Source: an uncultured Erysipelotrichaceae bacterium (GTDB lineage Bacteria; Bacillota_I; Bacilli_A; Erysipelotrichales; Erysipelotrichaceae). Taken from it: a stretch of 5,441 nucleotides of DNA. A program made the translations under genes and the position numbers. The stretch is from positions 1 to 5,441 of the forward strand of contig CANPNQ010000092.1 of NCBI GenBank assembly GCA_947575425.1, given 5' to 3'. Of this stretch, positions 1 to 5,441 are shown piece after piece. Within the stretch, counting starts at the first letter, position 1. Each line of letters begins with the position of its first letter. Under the pieces are notes generated by a model. That model saw only the letters and a list, made by a program, of their open reading frames with translations, did not search any database and was not told where the DNA came from.

Positions 1-687
1 ATGATGAATGAAAAAAACTATCAGGAGGCCTATCGATTGCTGTATGATGAACTATCGATGCCTTATATCCCCAAAGAGAGTGAGGAAGCGCTTATCTCTT
101 ATTATCAAGAATGCCGCAGTGTGATACAAAGTGATGCAGTGCAGCGCAGTTATGAGGAAGAAGATGTGGAAGCCTTACTGGAGGGGAACTTTGAAGAACA
201 ACTATTGGCGATTGAGCAGTTAAAGAAAAGCAACGTACGTAATTACTTGGATGTGATTGAGAATTGCCTGAAGAAAGATCCCAATGGATTGGTTCGGGCA
301 CTGTTGATCGACTGTTTGATGCAGCAGGATGTTGCGGTGGAAATGCATGCGGTTGTGAATGGTATGGAGCTCACCTTCTTACCGAATTATTTGGAGCCGG
401 TAATGAAAGCAGAGGGAGCGATCCTTGCCGCAAATACCCTTTGCGAATGGTTTGAACACGAGGATCCTTCATTTCTTAAAATGTGCATGGAGACGCTCAT
501 ACAGGAGTGCTATTTACATTTGCCCTTTCATATAGATGTGGATGAGGGAATTCCCCTTGCTTTATCTATCGTATCTTATGTGAAAAAAGCACAAGGGGAT
601 GAAGCAGGCTTTGAGATGTTTTTGAAGCAATATCATCTGGAAAGGGAACATGGTTTTGCCTTACTATTGGAGCATTATGGTATATAA
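1..687 (+). CDS. Conserved helical protein of unknown function, probably DUF3196-like; 5' end may be cut by the window
   Basis: This frame is open from the first base and ends at TAA 685-687, giving at least 228 residues. I do not know its function. No signal peptide, membrane segment or catalytic motif is visible. The protein is acidic and rich in Leu and Glu, and reads as consecutive amphipathic helices, suggesting an alpha-helical repeat (TPR- or HEAT-like) cytoplasmic fold. The segment YDELSMPYIP (residues 16-25) resembles what I remember of the DUF3196 family, which includes a structurally solved Mycoplasma pneumoniae protein of unknown role; this is a recollection, not a search. In that family a helix normally precedes this motif by more residues than are present here. 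ATG at base 1 or 4 may therefore be internal, with the real start upstream. No ribosome binding site can be checked. It precedes tig in the same direction, with a 106-base gap and no visible terminator between them. Confidence is high that it is coding and moderate for the family. Confidence 0.82.
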   Translation: MMNEKNYQEAYRLLYDELSMPYIPKESEEALISYYQECRSVIQSDAVQRSYEEEDVEALLEGNFEEQLLAIEQLKKSNVRNYLDVIENCLKKDPNGLVRALLIDCLMQQDVAVEMHAVVNGMELTFLPNYLEPVMKAEGAILAANTLCEWFEHEDPSFLKMCMETLIQECYLHLPFHIDVDEGIPLALSIVSYVKKAQGDEAGFEMFLKQYHLEREHGFALLLEHYGI

Positions 688-734
688 AGAGATTGAGGAT
701 AGAAATCATTAGGGATTTAGAGCTGAAATAAGCA

Positions 735-743
735 TGATATGAT
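735..743 (+). promoter_or_regulatory. Candidate extended -10 promoter for tig
   Basis: TGATATGAT fits the extended -10 form TGnTATAAT with one mismatch in the hexamer (TATGAT at 738-743). A weak -35-like TTTAGA lies at 716-721 with a 16-base spacer. Transcription would begin near 750, leaving a leader of about 45 bases before tig. A second TATGAT at 757-762 lacks the TG element and has no good -35. The call is from pattern only. In this AT-rich spacer such matches arise by chance, and tig could also be read from upstream, since no terminator separates it from the previous gene. Confidence 0.4.
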
Positions 744-778
744 CTGTATACATGTTTATGATAAAGGAAAAAATAAAC

Positions 779-785
779 AGGAGGT
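779..785 (+). promoter_or_regulatory. Strong ribosome binding site of tig
   Basis: AGGAGGT is a near-perfect complement to the 16S rRNA 3' end. The last G of AGGAGG lies 9 bases before ATG 794. It fixes the tig start and suggests high translation, as expected for an abundant chaperone. Confidence 0.88.
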
Positions 786-793
786 AGGAACAT

Positions 794-2074
794 ATGAGTT
801 CAACATGGGAATTAAAGGAACATTCTACGGGTATATTAACTACAAGCGTATCCGGAGATGTCTGGAAACAGGCTCAGGAAAAAGCATTCAAGAAAGTCGC
901 CAGTAAAGTACAGCTTCCGGGCTTTCGTAAAGGAAAGGTACCGGCAAATGTATTAAAGCGCAGCATTCAACCGCAAAGCGTGATGTATGAGGCGATTGAT
1001 TTGATTGCGGGTGATGCGTTGAAGGAAGGTATGGAGGAGCATTCCCTTGAGGTTGTGGGACGTCCTGCGCTGGATATCGCATCTATGGATGAGGAACAGG
1101 TAACGCTAAATTTTGAATTGTCTGTAAAACCAGAGGTTACACTGGGGGAATACAAGAATCTGGATGTAAAAAAGGAAGCAGTCACTGTCAGCGATGACGA
1201 GATCAATGGACGCATCAAAGCCATTCAGGAGCGTGGCGCAGACTTCATGATCAAAGAAGAAGGGGCGCTTGTAGAAAATGGCGATACTGCGGTGATTGAT
1301 TTTGAAGGATTTAAGGATGGTGTTGCCTTTGAGGGCGGTGCTGGAAACGATTATCCTTTGGAGATCGGTTCAGGCTCTTTCATCCCCGGTTTTGAGGAAC
1401 AGCTCATCGGTATGAAGGCAGAGGAGACCAAGGAAATCAAGGTGACGTTCCCGGAAGAATATCAGGCTGAGGAACTGGCAGGGCAGGAAGCGATGTTCAA
1501 AGTTACCGTGCATGAGATCAAGTACAAGGAGTTGCCGGAATTCAACGATGAAATGGTGAAAGAACAAAATATCGAAAATGTGGCAACCGTAGATGAATTC
1601 AAAGAGTATACGATGAATCAGCTCAGCGCTCAAAAGGAGCGTGATGCGGATAATAATTTCACCAATGCGCTTTTGAGTAAAGTGGTGGAAAATGCGAAAA
1701 TGGATATTCCGCAGGTGATGATCGATGAGGAATGCGATAACATGATCAACGATTTTGCCAATAATCTGCAATCACAGGGTTATTCCTTGGATGCTTATTT
1801 GAAACTGACACAGATGACAAGCGAATCTTTGCGCGAGCATTTCTCGCTTGATGCAAAGAACAAGATCGCGGCGCGCCTTGTGTTGGAGGCGATTGCCAAG
1901 GAAGAAAAACTAGATGTCAATGATGAGGAAATCGACAAAGAAATGGAGACCATAGCCACTACCTATGGTATGGAAGTGGAACAGGTAAAACAAATCATCT
2001 CTAAGGATGCAGTTTCTTATGACTTGCGTATGCGTAAAGCATTGGAGCTGATTAAAGAAACAGCCGGCAAATAA
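794..2074 (+). CDS. tig: Trigger factor, ribosome-associated chaperone and peptidyl-prolyl isomerase
   Basis: The 426-residue product matches the usual length of trigger factor (about 425-435). The N-terminal ribosome-binding domain covers roughly residues 1-115. It carries the signature GFRKGKVP at 43-50, with F44-R45-K46 in the loop known to dock on ribosomal protein L23 at the exit tunnel. An FKBP-type PPIase domain spans about 155-245, with the pattern ENGDTAVIDFEG (161-172) followed by GSGSFIPGFEEQLIGM. The remainder to 426 is the charged helical C-terminal domain that forms the chaperone arms. Known role: it binds nascent chains co-translationally in the cytoplasm and delays misfolding. 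The start at 794 is supported by AGGAGGT at 779-785. All domains are present with no frameshift. The gene is followed by an intrinsic terminator and then lon, an order related to the Bacillus tig-clpX-lon region but lacking clpX. Confidence 0.97.
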   Translation: MSSTWELKEHSTGILTTSVSGDVWKQAQEKAFKKVASKVQLPGFRKGKVPANVLKRSIQPQSVMYEAIDLIAGDALKEGMEEHSLEVVGRPALDIASMDEEQVTLNFELSVKPEVTLGEYKNLDVKKEAVTVSDDEINGRIKAIQERGADFMIKEEGALVENGDTAVIDFEGFKDGVAFEGGAGNDYPLEIGSGSFIPGFEEQLIGMKAEETKEIKVTFPEEYQAEELAGQEAMFKVTVHEIKYKELPEFNDEMVKEQNIENVATVDEFKEYTMNQLSAQKERDADNNFTNALLSKVVENAKMDIPQVMIDEECDNMINDFANNLQSQGYSLDAYLKLTQMTSESLREHFSLDAKNKIAARLVLEAIAKEEKLDVNDEEIDKEMETIATTYGMEVEQVKQIISKDAVSYDLRMRKALELIKETAGK

Positions 2075-2085
2075 GCATATGCGAT

Positions 2086-2111
2086 AAAGACGCTTAGAGT
2101 GCGTCTTTTTT
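2086..2111 (+). terminator. Intrinsic terminator or attenuator between tig and lon
   Basis: AAAGACGC (2086-2093) pairs perfectly with GCGTCTTT (2101-2108) around a 7-base loop, TTAGAGT. A run of six T at 2106-2111 follows the GC-containing core and partly overlaps the 3' arm. It lies 11 bases after the tig stop and 45 bases before the lon start. The form is a classic Rho-independent terminator, though its GC core is only five pairs. Some read-through into lon-engB is therefore plausible, which would set lower expression downstream than for tig. Confidence 0.8.
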
Positions 2112-2140
2112 GACCTATATGTGAGAATGCTTCCGGCACG

Positions 2141-2147
2141 AAAGGAG
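2141..2147 (+). promoter_or_regulatory. Ribosome binding site that decides the lon start
   Basis: AAAGGAG ends at 2147. The in-frame ATG at 2157 is 9 bases further on, an ideal distance. ATG 2151 is only 3 bases away and too close. GTG 2121 and ATG 2127 lie upstream of this site with no comparable motif before them. The start at 2157 is therefore favoured. Confidence 0.8.
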
Positions 2148-2156
2148 TATATGCAA

Positions 2157-4481
2157 ATGGAAGACAATAATAACAATCAAATCCGTGTGCCTTTGGTTTG
2201 TACACGCGGTGTGATCGTGTTTCCGCAACAGGAAGTGATTATTGATGTGGGACGCAGTAAATCCGTACATGCGGTAGAGGATGCGCAGAGTGAGTTTGAT
2301 TCTCATGTGCTGCTGGTATCGCAAAGGGATATGGGAACAGAAAATCCCGGTATCGAGGATCTTTATGAGGTGGGTGCTTTGTGCATGATTAAGCACATTC
2401 GCAGAATGGATGGATATCTGCGGGTGAAGTTCTCTGGTTTACAAAGAGCGCGTATCCTAAGTGTGACGGATGAGGAACACTGCATGTGTGCGGATGTAGA
2501 ACTACTGGAGGATGAAAGCGGTGATACGCTGGAGGAAATGGCGCTGGTACGTCGTTTGGCAAAGCAGTTGGAAAACATGGATGTGCTAAACCAAAGCATC
2601 CCCAAAGAAATGATTCATGAATTATCCAAGGGTGTGAGCGCCCAGTATATGTCGGATCAGATTTCTCAGATCTTTCCCTTCAGTGTTGAGCGGCGGCAGA
2701 AGCTGTTGGAAACGACCAATATCAATGAGCGGTTGCTGTTGATCTTACAGGAGATGGAAAGTGAAAAAGAGCTTTCTATGATGGAAAGCAGAATCAATGA
2801 GAAGGTGAAGAATCGCATTGAGGAAGGGCAGAAGGAATACTATTTGCGTGAGAAAATGAGGGCAATCAAGGAAGAATTAGGCGATGTTCCTGATTCTGAT
2901 CGTGACAGTGATGAAATCCGCAGAAGATTAGAGGAAAATCCTTATCCGGATGGAATCAAGGAAAAGGTGAAGGAAGAACTGAGCCGCTATGAGATGCTAC
3001 CGGCAGCGAGCGGAGAGTCTGGCGTGATCAAAACGTATATTGATTGGCTGATGGCCTTGCCTTGGTGGCAGGAATCAAAGGATAATGAGGATTTGAGTGA
3101 AGCACAGCGGATTCTGAATGAGGATCATTTTGGCTTGGAAAAGGTAAAAGAGCGCATTATGGAATATCTTGCGGTGAAGCAGATGACCCATTCTTTAAAG
3201 GCACCGATCCTTTGTTTGGTCGGTCCTCCCGGTGTGGGAAAGACCTCTCTTTCCAAATCTGTCGCAAGGGCCTTGGGTCGCAAATTTGTGAAAATATCAC
3301 TGGGGGGAGTAAAGGATGAGAGCGAAATCCGCGGACATCGCCGCACATATTTAGGCAGCTTGCCGGGACGCTTTATTCAGGGAATGAAAAAAGCGGGTAC
3401 GATCAATCCGGTATTTTTGATTGATGAAATTGATAAGATGGCTTCTGATTACAAAGGGGATCCAGCCAGTGCGATGCTGGAGGTGCTGGATCCTGAACAG
3501 AACGCTTTATTCTCTGATCATTACTTGGAGGAGCCTTATGATTTAAGCAAGGTGCTGTTCATTGCGACTGCCAATTATTTGGAGGATATCCCTGTGGCTT
3601 TGCGGGATCGTTTGGAAATCATTCAGCTCTCCTCTTATACGGAGCTGGAGAAATTGAACATTGCCAAGCAGCATTTACTGCCCAAGCAGATCAAGGAAAA
3701 CGGTTTGAAGGTGTCTCAGCTGAAACTGGAGGATGATATGATCCTCTATCTGATTCGTTACTATACAAGAGAAGCCGGTGTACGTCAGTTAGAACGCACG
3801 ATCGCAACGATTTGCCGCAAAAGCGTATTGGCTATCTTGAAGGATAACAAGCGCTCGATCAAGCTGACAAAGAAGCTAGTGGCACAATGGCTCGGGCATG
3901 AGATCTTTGATTATGGCAAACGCGAGAAGAAGGATCAGGTCGGTGCGGTGACAGGTCTTGCCTATACAGCATTCGGCGGTGATGTATTACAAATTGAGGT
4001 TACGCATTTCGATGGTAAGGGCAAGCTTGTTATTACTGGACAGCTTGGTGATGTCATGAAGGAAAGTGCGACGATTGCCTACGATTATGTACGTGCCAAT
4101 GCGAAGAAATATCAGATCAAGCCGGATCTGTTTGAGAAGAACGATATTCATATCCATGTACCTGAGGGAGCGGTGCCAAAAGATGGACCGAGTGCCGGAG
4201 TCACGCTGACAACTGCCTTGGTATCTTCTTTGAGCAATACTAAGGTGAAAGCAGATGTGGCAATGACCGGTGAGGTAACCTTGCGCGGTAATGTGTTGCC
4301 GATCGGCGGCTTGAAGGAAAAAAGTATGGCGGCTCATCGCTGCGGCATCAAGACCGTTGTCATCCCGAAGGCCAATGTAAAGGATATCGATGATATTCCG
4401 GAAGTGGTAAAAGAAAGCATCCAATTCGTACCGGTAGAAAAGGTATCGCAGGTATTGGATATCGCCTTGGTGAAGGAATAA
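2157..4481 (+). CDS. lon: ATP-dependent protease Lon (LonA type)
   Basis: From ATG 2157 the product is 774 residues, typical of bacterial LonA. The N-terminal substrate-recognition domain runs from about residue 8 to 200 (RVPLVCTRGVIVFP near its start), followed by a charged helical linker to about 320. The AAA+ module holds Walker A GPPGVGKT (356-363, K362), Walker B FLIDEID (420-426), sensor-1 N473, a probable arginine finger at R485 and sensor-2 R543. The protease domain starts near V595. It contains catalytic S679 in PKDGPSAG and K722 in GGLKEK, the Ser-Lys dyad at the same numbers as in E. coli Lon. Known role: a cytoplasmic hexamer that unfolds and degrades damaged and short-lived regulatory proteins. 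The longer reading from GTG 2121 adds 12 residues without a ribosome binding site. No membrane segment is seen, so it is not LonB. engB follows after 3 bases. No convincing lon promoter or CIRCE/CtsR heat-shock operator was found in the 82-base gap upstream. Confidence 0.97.
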   Translation: MEDNNNNQIRVPLVCTRGVIVFPQQEVIIDVGRSKSVHAVEDAQSEFDSHVLLVSQRDMGTENPGIEDLYEVGALCMIKHIRRMDGYLRVKFSGLQRARILSVTDEEHCMCADVELLEDESGDTLEEMALVRRLAKQLENMDVLNQSIPKEMIHELSKGVSAQYMSDQISQIFPFSVERRQKLLETTNINERLLLILQEMESEKELSMMESRINEKVKNRIEEGQKEYYLREKMRAIKEELGDVPDSDRDSDEIRRRLEENPYPDGIKEKVKEELSRYEMLPAASGESGVIKTYIDWLMALPWWQESKDNEDLSEAQRILNEDHFGLEKVKERIMEYLAVKQMTHSLKAPILCLVGPPGVGKTSLSKSVARALGRKFVKISLGGVKDESEIRGHRRTYLGSLPGRFIQGMKKAGTINPVFLIDEIDKMASDYKGDPASAMLEVLDPEQNALFSDHYLEEPYDLSKVLFIATANYLEDIPVALRDRLEIIQLSSYTELEKLNIAKQHLLPKQIKENGLKVSQLKLEDDMILYLIRYYTREAGVRQLERTIATICRKSVLAILKDNKRSIKLTKKLVAQWLGHEIFDYGKREKKDQVGAVTGLAYTAFGGDVLQIEVTHFDGKGKLVITGQLGDVMKESATIAYDYVRANAKKYQIKPDLFEKNDIHIHVPEGAVPKDGPSAGVTLTTALVSSLSNTKVKADVAMTGEVTLRGNVLPIGGLKEKSMAAHRCGIKTVVIPKANVKDIDDIPEVVKESIQFVPVEKVSQVLDIALVKE
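4473..4477 (+). promoter_or_regulatory. Ribosome binding site of engB inside the end of lon
   Basis: AAGGA within the last lon codons is 7 bases before ATG 4485. Because the lon stop (4479-4481) lies between this site and the engB start, ribosomes finishing lon would be placed to restart on engB. Translational coupling is inferred. Confidence 0.65.
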
Positions 4482-4484
4482 TCC

Positions 4485-5072
4485 ATGAACCTGCAGAAAG
4501 CCGAATTGATCGTCAGTGCGCCGGATCGTGCCTCATGGCCGGACAGCGAGCTGCCCGAGGTTGTCTTGGCAGGGCGCTCCAATGTCGGAAAGTCCAGTTT
4601 CATCAATGCCATTACGGGAAGAAAAAAACTGGCATATGTTGGCAATACACCGGGGAAAACACGACTGCTTAACTTTTTCAATTTGGATGATCGCTATATG
4701 TTGGTGGATGTACCCGGTTATGGCTATGCGAATGCCTCCAAGGCACAGCTGATGAAATTTGGCGCAATGATGGAGGATTATTTTGCCCTGCGCAAACAGA
4801 AGAAGGGATTGGTTATCCTTTTGGATGCACGACATCTGCCAAGTGAGGATGATTTCGCAATGCTGGAATATGCGCGCTATTATCAGATAGCGATCTGCAT
4901 AGTCGCAACCAAAATGGACAAGGTGAAACCATCGCGGCGCATGCATCAAATCAAACAACTGCGTGCATCCTTGGCTTTGGCAAAAGAAGAGCCGCTCATC
5001 CCGTTCTCGGCGCTCAATAAAGAAGGTGTCGAGGAAGTATGGAAGGTTTTAATACCCATGTGGGAGTCCTGA
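4485..5072 (+). CDS. engB: Ribosome biogenesis GTP-binding protein EngB/YsxC (YihA family)
   Basis: The 195-residue product has the usual EngB size and all the GTPase motifs: G1 GRSNVGKS (30-37), G2 in NTPGKT (54-59, T59 as the likely switch residue), G3 DVPG (75-78), G4 TKMD (142-145) and G5 SAL (175-177). The sequence GYGYA just after G3 and LDARHLPSEDD (113-123) are typical of EngB rather than Era or EngA. Known role: a single-domain cytoplasmic GTPase needed for late assembly of the 50S subunit, essential in Bacillus subtilis (as YsxC) and in E. coli (as YihA). It begins 3 bases after the lon stop with an AAGGA site in the lon tail, so it is very likely co-transcribed and coupled. Bacillus also places ysxC directly after lonA. 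The stop codon TGA (5070-5072) lies inside a terminator hairpin. Confidence 0.97.
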   Translation: MNLQKAELIVSAPDRASWPDSELPEVVLAGRSNVGKSSFINAITGRKKLAYVGNTPGKTRLLNFFNLDDRYMLVDVPGYGYANASKAQLMKFGAMMEDYFALRKQKKGLVILLDARHLPSEDDFAMLEYARYYQIAICIVATKMDKVKPSRRMHQIKQLRASLALAKEEPLIPFSALNKEGVEEVWKVLIPMWES

Positions 5073-5095
5073 ACAGGACTTCCTTTTGTTTTGTT
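5062..5095 (+). terminator. Intrinsic terminator of the lon-engB unit, overlapping the engB stop
   Basis: GGGAGTCCT (5062-5070) pairs with AGGACTTCC (5075-5083), nine pairs including one G-U, closed by a GAAC tetraloop. A T-rich tail of TTTTGTTTTG and further T residues starts at 5084. The 5' arm encodes the last engB codons, and the TGA spans the arm-loop junction. The stem is GC-rich and well formed, and the T tail is interrupted by single G residues. Confidence 0.87.
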
Positions 5096-5143
5096 TGCTT
5101 GCGCAGTTTTATTTGGACTGTTTTTCCTTTTTTTGTGTTTTTC

Positions 5144-5173
5144 TTATCATAATCCTTGGAGCCTTAAAATAAT
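5144..5173 (+). promoter_or_regulatory. Weak candidate promoter for the downstream gene
   Basis: TTATCA (5144-5149) and AATAAT (5168-5173) lie 18 bases apart and match the sigma-A -35 and -10 consensus at four and five of six positions. The site is in the spacer after a strong terminator, where the next gene needs a promoter. Alternatives are no better: TTGACG at 5193-5198 is a good -35 but has no -10 at the right distance, and CATAAT at 5148-5153 has no -35. Treat this as one possibility among several. Confidence 0.25.
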
Positions 5174-5231
5174 GTGTGACTTGTCTGCGCTATTGACGCA
5201 TAAAGTGTTTCAAAGCGGCATACATAGTAAT

Positions 5232-5237
5232 GGGAGG
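5232..5237 (+). promoter_or_regulatory. Ribosome binding site of the 3'-partial gene
   Basis: GGGAGG ends 8 bases before ATG 5246. The in-frame GTG at 5243 would be only 5 bases away and is less favoured. Confidence 0.72.
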
Positions 5238-5245
5238 TTTTTGTG

Positions 5246-5441
5246 ATGAAGAAAATGAAAATAGAAAAGCAGTTGATATTTGCGGATCATGTAAAGCGCC
5301 TGTTATCCTTACAGGTACAGGAAGGATTGACCTATCGTCATGAGGAAGAAGGCATACGGGCGATCGGGCCCTTGTATATCAAAGGGGAGTATGAGGGGGA
5401 TGATGGCGTTGAGCGCTTTCAGGAAACATTGGAAATGGATG
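5246..5441 (+). CDS. Unrecognised protein, N-terminal 65 codons only, cut by the window end
   Basis: An open frame runs from ATG 5246 to the last base with no stop, preceded by GGGAGG at the right distance. Codon use looks like the upstream genes. The translation begins MKKMKIEKQLIFADHVKRLL and continues with a charged stretch, then GIRAIGPLYIKGEYEG and ERFQETLEMD. There is no signal peptide or membrane segment in the visible part. The second half alternates hydrophobic and polar residues like beta strands, in a form loosely like small beta-rich domains such as DUF3794 or the YceD/DUF177 group. Neither resemblance is firm, so I assign no function. Its separation from engB by a strong terminator and about 170 bases suggests a separate transcription unit. 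Confidence 0.75.
   Translation, partial: MKKMKIEKQLIFADHVKRLLSLQVQEGLTYRHEEEGIRAIGPLYIKGEYEGDDGVERFQETLEMD

Noticed and set aside
745..752. TGTATACA perfect palindrome in the tig leader as a possible operator.
   Set aside because: It is only 8 bases of AT-rich sequence in one copy, with no regulator motif I can name.
1370..1771. Long open frame on the minus strand inside tig (133 codons).
   Set aside because: It is fully antisense to a clear trigger factor gene, has no family resemblance, and is best explained as a shadow of the coding strand's codon use.
2075..2082. GCATATGC perfect 8-base palindrome just after the tig stop.
   Set aside because: It is short and isolated, with no partner copy or T run. 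Such palindromes are expected by chance.
2099..2115. CtsR-like half-site: TTTGACC at 2109-2115 is the reverse complement of GGTCAAA, next to a heat-shock-type gene (lon).
   Set aside because: The second heptamer expected three bases away (2099-2105) matches only two of seven positions, and the other side does not fit either. The TTT comes from the terminator T run.
2110..2138. TTGACC at 2110-2115 as a -35 box for lon.
   Set aside because: At a 16-18 base spacer the sequence is GC-rich and has no -10-like hexamer.
3987..4424. Minus-strand open frame of 145 codons within lon.
   Set aside because: It lies opposite the conserved protease domain, has a composition typical of antisense translation, and no ribosome binding site was noted.
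4533..4958. Minus-strand open frame of 141 codons within engB.
   Set aside because: It is antisense to conserved GTPase motifs and its Cys- and His-rich composition is typical of a shadow frame.
5186..5200. TGCG (5186-5189) and CGCA (5197-5200) inverted repeat upstream of the last gene.
   Set aside because: Four-base arms are too short to support a hairpin or operator call.

Overview
The window looks like ordinary housekeeping DNA from a low- to moderate-GC Gram-positive bacterium (Bacillota). The likely group is the Erysipelotrichia or close relatives. This rests on strong AGGAGG-type ribosome binding sites, a tig-lon-engB order resembling the Bacillus tig-clpX-lonB-lonA-ysxC cluster but without clpX and lonB, and a first gene resembling a family I remember from Mollicutes and Erysipelotrichia. 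The taxonomic call is inference. All genes lie on the + strand, and I see no mobile element, CRISPR array, tRNA or rRNA.

Layout: (1) 1-687, an all-helical protein of unknown function, probably DUF3196-like, whose true start may lie upstream of the window. (2) 688-793, a leader with a candidate extended -10 promoter, a weak AT-rich inverted repeat and a very strong ribosome binding site. (3) 794-2074, tig, trigger factor. (4) 2075-2156, a gap holding a convincing intrinsic terminator or attenuator and then the lon ribosome binding site. (5) 2157-4481, lon, the ATP-dependent protease LonA with all catalytic motifs intact. (6) 4485-5072, engB (ysxC), an essential-type ribosome-assembly GTPase starting 3 bases after the lon stop. 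(7) 5062-5095, an intrinsic terminator whose stem contains the engB stop codon. (8) 5084-5245, a T-rich spacer with a weak candidate promoter. (9) 5246 to the window end, the first 65 codons of an unrecognised gene with its own good ribosome binding site.

The three recognised genes fit a protein-homeostasis theme. Trigger factor folds nascent chains at the ribosome exit tunnel, Lon degrades misfolded and regulatory proteins, and EngB helps assemble the large ribosomal subunit. The terminator after tig suggests that lon-engB is transcribed at a different, probably lower, level than tig, or from a promoter I could not locate. The terminator after engB closes the cluster.

I looked for an undescribed system and do not see one. 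The points most worth a second look are regulatory (the tig-lon terminator and the engB stop inside a terminator), the loss of clpX and lonB from the cluster, and the two uncharacterised flanking genes.
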